The notes under the pieces: generated by a model | The model's input: the letters and a program-made list of their open reading frames with translations, nothing else | Databases searched by the model: none | Told to the model about the DNA's origin: nothing | Shown: piece by piece, positions 44,301 to 56,300 of the stretch | Layout of the letters: every line of letters starts with the position of its first letter | How positions within the stretch are numbered: the first letter of the stretch is position 1 | Made by a program: the position numbers and the translations under genes | NCBI RefSeq assembly: GCF_964204645.1 | Contig: NC_134028.1 | Location: 8,349,001 to 8,413,000 of the forward strand | Source: Tubulanus polymorphus | Lineage: Eukaryota; Nemertea; Palaeonemertea; Tubulaniformes; Tubulanidae | Direction: 5' to 3' | DNA: 64,000 nt

Positions 44301-47300
44301 TCATAAACTAAATTCGATTCCTTTGATACAGTTAAATCACCCCCTTAATTCAGTTTAATTCGCGTCCACCTCTTACTGCTAAAGCTGTCCCTACTTTTCA
44401 GCGAATAATTTTTCTGAAAACTCGTTTAAAACGATGAGACACGAAACGTTTACTTCGCCTAAAAAATTGCAAGATTTTAACCTCGTATATATCCTGAGAA
44501 TCTTGGTAAACCGGAATCCTTTAGGTTATGAGGTTCAGAGGCAGGTCACGCGTAGTGTAAGACTAGGCTGAATTTATTTTGACGACCAATCTAAAATATT
44601 GCGACCAGATTATTGCTAGCTTAAAGCAGTCATTTGTTTGCATGTCATATGGCTACGCACACTTTTTATACTGGATAGTGGACAATGCACAAGGTTGATC
44701 TTTACAATGTAGATTGCGACGCTGTCATTGTCAACGTCACTTGTCTAAAATTCCAAAAGGTACCTATACAGATGCGGTACACTGATCCAATGTTAAATTT
44801 CTCCGATTGCGTTTTATATGTGTCGATGTTTGAATGAGTTTCATTTGGAATGCACTGCATGAACGATTATTGTTTCAGATACAAAGGTGTAAATAGATTA
44901 TCAGTTCCCGAACACAATCGATTTCATCAAACTGATGATTTGTGAGTCTATTACGATAAATATCGCGTATACGATCTATATACAGTGTAGAACTCGCTTA
45001 ATTCGGATCACCTGGGACTGGAAAACTTTGTTCGAATTAACTCCGGGACATCAATGTTCCTGAATAACAAACGCTTAATTAGCCAATTGAATTCGCATAT
45101 AAAGATTAAGAAGAGATGCAGTATGAAAACTACTGAAAATGATGCATTACAACCATTGGTTATTTTTAAGATAATCACACAGGCTTTCTATTGCTGTATA
45201 GATTTGGTCAATCAAAGGTCAAAAGTTGATCCCCTCAAACTATAGGTGGCGCTATAGTACAGTGGACGATGGCGGACATTCTGCGGAGATACAAGCCGAA
45301 CGTCGACGGACGTTCTGCGGTCTATTGGGTTAAAGGAAACCCGAATTATGCACTCTCGTTTGAATAGAAATAACCTATAGAGGGGACCGGAATTTTAGTC
45401 GGAAATAAATGAAAATCGGAATAAAACCGATCCGAATGAAGCGAGTTGTACCATATCATTATATGTATAATATTCATAGCTTTAGTTACTATAACCATAT
45501 CCTACCGGGTAAGTCTACGAATGCTTTTGTGGCGACCAACGATTTCTTTTTCCGAGACTGGGGAAACCTCTTTAATCAGAGCCTTGTACTCGCCGAATAG
45601 CGTGGGATCATCCGGTTTGTAACCCACCACTTCTCAGTTATGTGGCAAACAAGTTATCAATTAAAGTCACTGATTTTAAAGATCCACTTGCTTTTACTAA
45701 GTAGTTGCTCAGTTTTCCCTGCTTCAATTTCTTTTACGCTCCGATTGAAATTGAACCCAACTCGCAAAGTAAATCGAATATCAATCCAAAAGAACTGTAA
45801 TCATGCTTTTTGGTCGTGGGATGGTGGTCCACGCGGTCAGCTATGGTTACTAGTACAATGGAACTTCAATACAACGAAGAAAATCTCTAGGAAATCACGA
45901 GAGACATCCCACAATAACGAAGCCAAGATTGAAAAATTCTATATCAGAATGATTATATTTGAGGAGCGACGTTTCGGCTAACAACTGTTAGCCATCATCA
46001 GGCATCAAATATAAGGGGACTGGAAATATAAGTGGACCGGACAGATTTCTATACATGAGTAATTTACTACACAGTCGCTCCTCAAATATAATCATTCTGA
46101 TATAGAATTTTTCAATCTTGGCTTTGTTATTGTGGGATTTCTCTCGTCATCATCATACACGGATATTGTGTATCTTCTCGTCTAACTCTAGGAAATCAGT
46201 TTGTTATAACCAATTGTTCTTTGAATCCAGTATGCGTATTTCTCAGTTGGGACACAATTTTTAGTTTGTCGTGGCAGATTAATCGTTACACCCGACTTCG
46301 TTATGATGAGGTTCCATTGGAGTATTTATAAACATTATATAGTACTTCATTATGATTAGTTGTATTCTATTGTAACTCTTCTATCTATGTATCTCCTACT
46401 GCTGTTTCAACTATTTATTTACCGCATTGGTTCATATGGTATACTTGAGCTCAGGAGAATGGTCCTGGTTACCCGGTTGCCGGTGTCTTTTTTCATTCGA
46501 TCACAACCTCTTATTAGTGGTTTATCTGAACCCAGTTCCACAGGCGTTCAAACATTTCCAATCAGAAACTGTTATTCCTGTGTGCCATAGTGCAAATATC
46601 CAAAAGTGAACAAGAAGGATTAGCTACGAGATAACTCGTAAGTGGCAATGATGGCAGAACCGAGACCTCGAGATATCTCGTAGTTTGCAGTGAATGTGTT
46701 GAATGTTGGAATGAAGAGTTAAACATCCTTGTGAAAGCAGACCCAGTGAGTAACCCGCTGCCATGGAACTGGGTTCTAGGTTCTTAATGACAATGATCTT
46801 ATGTAGTACGCGTATGTAAAACCCTAAGTCCTTACTGAAAAAATTAAGTTCTTGCTCCAAAAAGGTATCGTGAAAAAGTGCCTGAAATCCTTTGATGTTA
46901 ATTGGCATTCGGTTTATTCGTTTAAGGTACGATTCCGAAGACAGCGAAACTCCTGCTACAAAAATAGGATCCGATTTTGTGGACGGGAAAACCGAGGACG
47001 AAGAGGCCGACCAATCGCCACCCCCGACTCCGAAACCTCGAAGTCCTAAACGCAAACCAGTCATCAAACGACCGAAAAGCCCTTCGAGGTACGTCAGGAG
47101 AATTTCAGATTTTTGAAAACGTTATTTTCTAGAACAGCGCGATAGAATACGATGCCTTCATTTGCAGGGAAACTGACGACGCAGAAAATACGGAAATACC
47201 AGCGCAAATGATTGAAAGCGATGATTCCGGATTCGGTAGCATACAGAGAACGCAAGACGCTCTTACTGGGGTACGTTTAACTGCTTTAGATTGCATAGGT

Positions 47301-50300
47301 TTACGGCGTTACCGGGATATGTTAACGCTTTCAGTGCGTCTACACCGCAGTGCGGTGTATAAATCAGTGATGGACTCTGCTGGTACACCGCGTAACCGTG
47401 TATTGATCTCATTAGTAGTATTCATCTCTATCTATCTCTATTGAAAGATAGCAGCACATGTCAAACCTAGTGAAATATTAGTAACTAATGATACACCGCA
47501 CCGCGCTGTAGATGTGGTATAGACGCACTACACACAACTTATGAAATTATCTCCATTACTTTCTGGTATTAATTAGTTAGCACTGAAAGGTTGATTAATA
47601 CAAGTCGAATGGAGAAAGATGCAGCAATTTCTTGAACCGGATATAGTTTAACAATATACGTATTGATCAAGCGGATAATTTTCCTCGTTCATTCATTTCA
47701 GTTTAAGCGAACGGCCGGCCCTAAGAATCGTCGCACTCCGACGAGGGGTGGGGTGACTTCGCCGCGGAAACAAGGATGGATAAAATCCGGCGATAACGCG
47801 GAAGAAGCGGACGCCGCGGACGATCGTTTCAAAACATATCCGCCGCGAAACTCGACGAAGCTTCAGAACGACCCGCAACGGCAAAACGGCGGATTGGATC
47901 ACCCAGACTCAATGGCGAATGGATTCAAATGCGGTAGTTTGAATAACCTGGATATACACGAATCGGCGAGTGAGAATACGCGAACGACAATAGATGGTGC
48001 TAGTAGTAAACCACTCGTTCCACCTCTAGATCTATCGACGTTACACGAACAAATCGATAGCAATGGTAAGTTTCATTTTTTTCATCACTTTTTAACTCAA
48101 GCGCGCTATGAGCTACTAGGAGCAGGTGGCAAAAAATACTGACCCTTAGGATTAAGTCCTAAAACGTAAACAAGAATGAACAAATTTTGAAAAATTGTTC
48201 TTTATTGTGAAAGCGTATGGAGTTGACCTATATTGCCGGAAGAAGCAGATAAGATACAAAATACCCAGGTCCCTGGGGCCGGTTTTATAGACTGGTATTA
48301 ACTTTGACCCGGGGGGCTAGCTTAATTCATTTTCAATTGAGTTAACCCCCTGGATTAAAGATAATACCAGTCTATAAGACCGGGCCCTGGGGTTTAGGGC
48401 CTTACAAATGTGTTCCCATTAATTATCTCACTGCTTAATAGACCCCTAAATTCATCCAAATTCATTAAACAGTTGTTAAACAGCACTGTTGCAGACTTCT
48501 TTATATTTGTAATAAGTCACTGTGCCCGCCCTGAGCTAGGCCTTGTGTTTGATCTCCTCAAGGGGCTACCCCTCCGAGATAAGATTTCGATCAATACTTG
48601 TATTCATCATTGTATCATATTTGTAACACCCATACGCCATCTATCCGAATTGGTTTTCATTATTGTTGTAGCTGATTTGCTACTGTAGCTACGATAAGCG
48701 CTCTAGGGTTAAAACGCTTTGAATTCTCGGCCCGAGTATGCTTTGACTGACACTGCATAGTAATATTGAAATCACTATGGAGATTCCCGGCGGTAAACTG
48801 TAACAAATACGTGGGATGGTTTAAAGCTAAGCTCAGGTTAACTTACAACCTTTTTCGACATTAGTTCGCGCAAGGATAGAAAAAGTTCAATTTTCTACGA
48901 CCCGACCAGATCGTCGTAGCCAATCAGCAATGAGTTTTGCATCACATGACTTTCAGACTCGGTGATGATTGAGTCGTAGTTGACCTAAGTGCTCTTAAGA
49001 TCATGAGACAAATGAATCGGCAATCAGTGGTCCGGCAATCAGATCTGGTCATAAGTCGACCCCCGAGCTAAGCTTTGGATAATCATTTATCCACCTGACT
49101 GGAGTAATGTATAAGTATGCCTCTTTTTAAGAACCCGATTATTTTCTACTTTCTTACTAGAACCCATTTTAGCCGAAGGTGGTCCATCAATAGAAACGAC
49201 AAATCAGAAATGCTGTGATCAAAAAAATAATGAAGAACAAACAATGTCTCCCAAACAAATCAAAGGCAAGAAAACCAGGTAAAATTCAAAAAAGTTCATG
49301 TTCACCAATTCTATCATTTTTAGCTCGCGTCTAGTTAGCTTATGCCATTGGTCACTTGATCACATCGTCAACAGTATGCTTAGGCATTAGCATAAGAAAA
49401 AACCTAACGTGTCTCCAGATTTAAACCTGATTGACTAATAAAGCCGGGACTAGTTGCTCTAAAGTTGGTGAGAGTTGACCAGTGGATAGTCGACATAGCA
49501 ACAAGTTCATTGTTCCTATGGTATTATGCGCCGATTATCTTTAACCAATTTTTGAGCAACTGGCCTCGCATTTTTTTGTCAGATGGCCTATCAGTAGATT
49601 TTTCTGCCTGAGGAGTAAACCCTTAAAAAGCCAGTTTCTTGTGGCACGCTTTTTAATGCGTAGCCAGATATTCTTATTGTTATATACTAGAATATTTTAA
49701 GAAAAATGGTCTTCTGTGCCTTTTAAAGTTGATTTCGTCATTATTTGTTACAGTTCGCATACTGATATTCAACAGCCATCATCTACATCTCAAACGAATT
49801 TCATGCGCAGGTACGTATATCTTTCATACTTTCTCAATCCAGTTTCACGGGTTTTAGTTTCCGAGGTGAATTTCTTTAACGCAGCGAAACTTCAGTACCA
49901 GTCGATCCATCTTTAACCTGGGGAGTCGTGGGGTTGAATTAGATTAGAGGGAGTTAAAGCGATCTAATAGCTTTGACTGATCTAAAGTGAATTCAGGCAA
50001 CTGTTAAACCCTTCATGTGAACACCCATCACCCGAGCATTTCAGACATAATCATACACCCTCGCTGTTAGTTTGTTTGCCTGAACTCCGTATAGACGGCA
50101 CTAGAATCTTCATTTAAACAGCTTTGAAGAAGGCGGAATATTTGCGAGTGAAAATCGTGAATTTTGTGCCATCATCGATTGAAACCCTGGAAGATGACCT
50201 CTAGAAACAATTGAAACCTTTACGGAGTTAGAGTTAATTGATCATCAGATGAAATTCTGTTCAATGTTTGTTGTATGGACATTCATTCATTAACGCCTTT

Positions 50301-53300
50301 TTATTTTCCAGTAATACTAAACCTGAAGAGGACAACTCGATGACTATCAAACTATTAACCAAGAAAATACAAGGTTACACGAAGACAGGCATTCATCTGC
50401 ATTATACTAAGTGTAATTTTTCGCTTTGAAAATACTGACAAAAAATTTTGACTCGATCTTTTAGGTTTGAAACGTAAAATAAAACAGTTCGAAGACACGT
50501 ATGAGGAAGAGTTTGGATACAGAGTAAGTAACTTAAGAACTATCTTTTACCTCCATTACCCTACTGTAGAATCCTAGGATTGGGGTCTCTAGTAAAGACG
50601 CCATCTATATGGTAACGTTTGACCTAGCGGGTAACAGATTATCCATTTGCACTGTTATGCAAGGATGACTCATACCATCAGTATTCATTATATGCATATC
50701 ATACGCTAGGCAGTGACTACGCCAATTCAATAACTGGTTGCCAATTTCCACAATTTTGTTCAGTACATCAGTAAATAGTACTGCAAATTGCCTACGTATT
50801 TATATCATATCATAACATATCATATATCATATATTATTGACCATCAACGAAAGGCTTTTAAGGCCAAGTTTAGATATTTAGTGTCCTATGTGATGTAGCT
50901 ATTTACATTGTTCTTTATGAGAGTGCTGCTAAGATAAGTCCTACTTTATGTCTCATGGTTTTGACTAAACGTTTCTGTCAAATAAGTTTTTTCTCTTGTT
51001 GTTGAAAAACAGTTTGTAGTGAATGTGGTGGCTGTTTATGACATAGTTAAAACTGCAGATGTATCTCAATTGGAAATCATTTTTTGCAGCCGTGCCAAAC
51101 GGACAAGGCTTCGCGTCCTGAAATACGCAAATGTATGATCGAACTGGCGAAAACGCGGAAAGAACTCAAACGTAAGTTGAACGGCATGAATGTAAAATTC
51201 GGATTCAGTTTTCATTCTGTTATCTTATGACTCCTGTCGATTTGTGTGTTGATTTTATGAATAAGATGGGTTTATTTCTCATTCTCCATCAATCACTCAT
51301 TTTATGTCATTTACCACAAAGGCCAATTACATTTAAATTCCTGAGAATTGTATGACTTCATCAATATTTTGATAGTTTAATTGATATGGTTAGGCTTATT
51401 TGAGGGACATGGCTGCGGCATTTGTCAGGCAAATAGATCTTATATTCTTTTCAATCAATCTCTCGAAACGGCCTCTCCGAATTGTAGAAATTCATTTAAG
51501 ATATCTTATATTCACCTAAATGTGTCTAAATGTGGAATTAACTCGCATATAAACCCACTTACCCCCGTATATGAAGAAAAAATTTTCTCAGGGAGCACGT
51601 TGATTTCCATTTGACTGACTATTTAGGAAGTCTAGACTTCACCCTGAATTATTGAGACACACTGTCATCACTCCATCTGTGCTGGAATTGGCTTGCCTAG
51701 GCGGACTATTATTGCTCCCTTGTGATCTGAGGCGAGCTGAGTCTATTGTAGATTAAACGTGTACCTGGTTGATATTCATCCATTGTCATTAACTATCATA
51801 AAATCATAATATGTTTCAAATTATTTTGTTCTAACCAATTGTATTTTATATGTATTTGTTTGCGTGCAGAATATGCAGATTTCGAAGGTAAATGTGCTTC
51901 ATTTCGCCTTAAAGATCGACTCAACAAATGAATATATCTTCAGTTACCTAAGAGCGGTATATGCTTTTTAAGCTGCCACCATCTAAGTAACTGGTTCCAA
52001 AGTTCTTTGCCCAGTCATGACATGAGCCAAAGATAGTCTTGAATTTTAAGATTGGTCGAAAGTAAAATAGGCCGAGAGCAGTCTTGTCTGCGAAACTCAT
52101 CCCTGACTATTCAACCGTTCCTGTCGGTCATTGGCGGATAGATCTTACAGATATTTGCCAAGCAAGGGTTTTGTAAGATATGCTAGGTTTTTGGCTGAAA
52201 ATGACTCGCTTCATAAAAGAGGCCTCACTGGTGTTTGCGATGACTATGAATCATTTATTTAAGCACATCAGTACTGTGATAGGCTGTTGTCGAAGTCACA
52301 TGACCTAGGTTTATGTTTGTGATTCACTGGCTGGTGTTGGACACCGGATTTATAGATGGCTCTAGTATTAGGTTTTGATATTTGGCCTGTTGTTCATCTT
52401 GAAGCTCCTATAATATCTGTTTTCCTGATAGAATTTAAGAATGTTTTGGCTAACTGCATTTGTTGAGTCGACTCTTCTTAGAGGGAGGACACAGTGTAAA
52501 ATTCTGCTTCCATAATTAATAAATGCTATAGTTTCATTTATTCAAGAATTTTTGGTATCAATGATATATTTTATTATTTCTTGTGTGTACATCCATTGTT
52601 GGTGGCTCATAGCTATACATATTGATGGTATTGGAAAACGAAGGTCATTAGTAATTGTTGTAATTTTAAAAGGCTCTTATTGTCGGTTTGTGTGCATGAA
52701 ACTTTAAATTAGTTCTGAGTAAGGTTTTTTTTTTTAATGAATTTTGAGATCCCGAAGAATTTGCGTTTTAGCACGGCAAGCTTTTGAATTAATCACACCT
52801 TGAGTTAACTGAAATTAACTATTTACTTAATGGTTATATCTCATCCCTCATCCGGCAGGGATTCGAACCTGATAGCATCGCTACACTCAGCCACGGCACG
52901 AACCCCTGCCACACAAAACTGGGTACGCAGGTACATTCACGTGGTTGTCACAAGAAAACTTGCAGCATAAATCACACTCGGGCTAGTGTGGCAGGGTTTT
53001 GTACCATGGTGAGTCCGGATGCCACCAGGTTTGAATTATTGGGATGTAATATCTACGCCTAAATTTGAAGTTCCGGTACGCATGGATTAACGCAAGACAG
53101 AAAAATTTGCCAAACAGCCGGAAATTTGATGATAACAACACTGCTTTTTGGGTTACCTGAAGTTAGAAAAATCACTTGACTAATTCATCGTTCGAGCAAC
53201 TTCTACGAATAGGTTCAAAATATGGATTACACAATCCCTTAAACTTTCGAAATTGTCCATAGAGAAAATATTCTATTTTGTCTGTGATTCTAAGAATTCT

Positions 53301-56300
53301 TCATCGCCTTTTTAAAGAAAAAATATGCTTTACTGATTTTTTGCAGATCTGAAAGAAGAGCAACGCGAACGAGAGCAATATCTAGTCGACACGCACAGTA
53401 AAGATGGCAGCACTGGAAGTCATGATAACGAGGGTGCTGGGGCTGCCGCGGCCGATTTGCACCACACGTTAGAAATAATTTTGAAACGACTGAAAGAGAA
53501 ACGAGTCGAAGGATCGCGTCCCGAAGATTTAGAAGTTAGTACAAGAAAAATATTGTGAATTCACCGCTTAATCGGTTTTTAGTTACGATGCTTCTTCTGT
53601 CAACCTGCTAAGTGGATCGGGAGGTTCAAGTTTTCTTTCCCCCTCGACCTGCAGAGAGGAACCTTCAACCAAAAAATTCAGCCACCATCAAGGTTTAAAT
53701 CCATTAACCCAGGATTGATGAGAAAGTGACCGATGACCGCTGGGCCACTACACCGCTCTGGCATTTTATATACCGTGATTTAGTAAACCCTCTTAACCCC
53801 TATAGTGCTGACTTATTGATACCCTAAAGTGCTGGATAAAATTTGAAAATCAAAAAAATTCCACCCAAGCGTGTTGAATAACAGGCATACCGTTATAATG
53901 CGTCTACACTGCTCTGCTGTGTATTGTACATCGTGGTGCGGTGTATTGTTAGTTACTAATAATTATCTGTGTTTGACAGGTGCTGCCATCTTTTATTAAA
54001 AAATAAAAACTTATTACCATTTATATTGAAACATCGCACTGTGACGAAGTAGGAAAGTCCATCAGCGATTTACACAACGCACTGCAGTGTAGAGTAAGGG
54101 TTAATCTGGATCAGTATAATTTAGAATTTGATTTAATACGGATTTAATGTTCAGAACAAAGTTGTTCTAATGTTGACTATGATTCGATTTTGAATCCACT
54201 TGCGCATGTACTAAAATAAATATATACATGTAGAATGTGGGTTTCTACATACCGCTCATCAGGGTTGGTTTCGTCAGTCCCACAAATGACCAAAATGTAT
54301 GCTCTTTTACTTAACTGATATCAATTTTTGCCATGGTATTTAATTAAACATGGGGGTTTTCTTATTTCATTGACGTGGCGCGGCAGATTTCTTGTATATT
54401 TCAGTTCATTTTTGTACCTTTTGTAGTTGATGTCTCATGAACAGATTCAGGACGAAAAATTAGCCGTACAGAAAGCGTTGCTGTATTTTGAAAGTTTACA
54501 CGGCCGACCGGTAACATTTTATCTCTACATTCCTGCTTGAATATCCTCTTTTGCCATAATTCGCAGGGTTTCAGGCTGGGTCTCTTGCCGTGGCGAGTCT
54601 CGAGCCATCAGGTTCAAATCCCTGCCAGGGGAGGATGTCATCGTACTTTAATCGATGTTTTGGACCGAGCTGAAAACAACGGGGTACATGTACTCGTTTA
54701 AATAGAAATTTTTCACTGTTTTCTAATTGTTTGATTTCAGAATTCTCGACCGGAAAAGGAGTTGATGCGTCCTCTGTACGATAGATATCGCAATATCAAA
54801 CGTATTTTATCGAATCCGTCTGCTGTAAGTTTACAACTTGTTGGTTAAAAAGTTTGGAAAAAAAAACAACTTTCTTGTCAAATTGCTTCCTCAAAAACAG
54901 CAATATAACAGGGCTGGGTGTAGACAATTAATAAGTTTAAGTTAAAACTAGTTTATCAAAATGGTCTCTTGTGTGGATCTTGGACGATATTTTAGGATGA
55001 AATAGGGCGGCATTTGTTTCAGTTCAAGAGAACAATTAAAGGCTGGCTTATGTCGACAAGCAACACGATGCCTGCTAACGCAACTGGGTTTATCACCGAT
55101 TAGCGGCAACTAGCAGCCTCATGAGGCCATCAGTTGCTGCTCTATCGGTTCGACATGAGCCGGCTTGCGACGGTAACCCGACGCCTACCGACTCGTCGCA
55201 AGCCGTATCCGGCTAGTTGCCCATGTTCTACTCCGGCCTACGGTAGGTGGACAGTTGCTTTCGATCGCAGCCGGCATAAGCTCATCTGTGACGCGACGGA
55301 ACTGAGCGCAGGGGTTCCAGCCAATAGGACACCGCATATACATAGTACAAATTATCACCGCTAGTTAGCGTCATTCGTAATTAGTCATAAACTGTCAAAT
55401 TCAAGTAGTTCAAAATGTAAACCAAACCTTCAGAGGACTGGACCGAAGATCTAGAGACAAAATTGGTAGAATTATGGTGTGAGCGGCCATCTTTATATAA
55501 TGTCGCTAGCACGTTGTATTCAAAACAGAAACAGAAAGATCAAAGTCTTAAAGAAATAGCTTATCTAATAGAAATATATTTCCCAATAATTCAAAATAAT
55601 TCAAATTCATTCTCAAAATGCTTATCACGTGACCATTTGAGCCATTGCAGTTGCCAGTAATCGCAACCGACATAAGCAGGGAAGTAACTGCGAGGATCTC
55701 GTATCCCGATAGTCGGCCTCAGTTGCTGCGAATCGGAGCGCAGTCGACATAAGCTGGGCTGCGATCGCGGTTGCTCTCAGTTGCGTCGATAGGAGTCGGT
55801 AGGCGTCGTGTTGCTTGTCGACATAAGCCAGCCTTAAGAATCATTAGGCAATTTCCTCAGTCACTGGAAGACTTGGACTTTTCAGATGATAGCACAATTT
55901 CCTAATTGTTCACGGAAGTTTAAGGGCGCTTTGCAATTTGCGGCCATATTTCGACATATGACAAACAATGTCTCCATCAATGCCTGCAAACCGTAGGCAT
56001 GTTTTTCGTAAAGGTATACCTGAATCTTGGCAACGGATATTGTCTTTTTTTTTCAGTTTTCTGATAATTTCAAGTCAGTCTCAGATGAACAGATAGGAGA
56101 ATTAGCATCTTCTAAAAGAGTAAGTCATTACCATTGCATTAACTGCATTTCAAAATTCCGAGCACCATGAAAATCTAATTGCATAGTACAAGCAATGACC
56201 TGGTGCCACCAGCCTCCCATCCCCCCGAACCAACTGGCGAAAGTTTCACCATCTTTCAAAAATAATCAGAACTAAGTTGTTAACTAAGAACTGGTTGGCT

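Noticed and set aside
55134-55364. 76-codon frame
   Set aside because: Lies inside the Harbinger-like non-autonomous element and has no transposase similarity.
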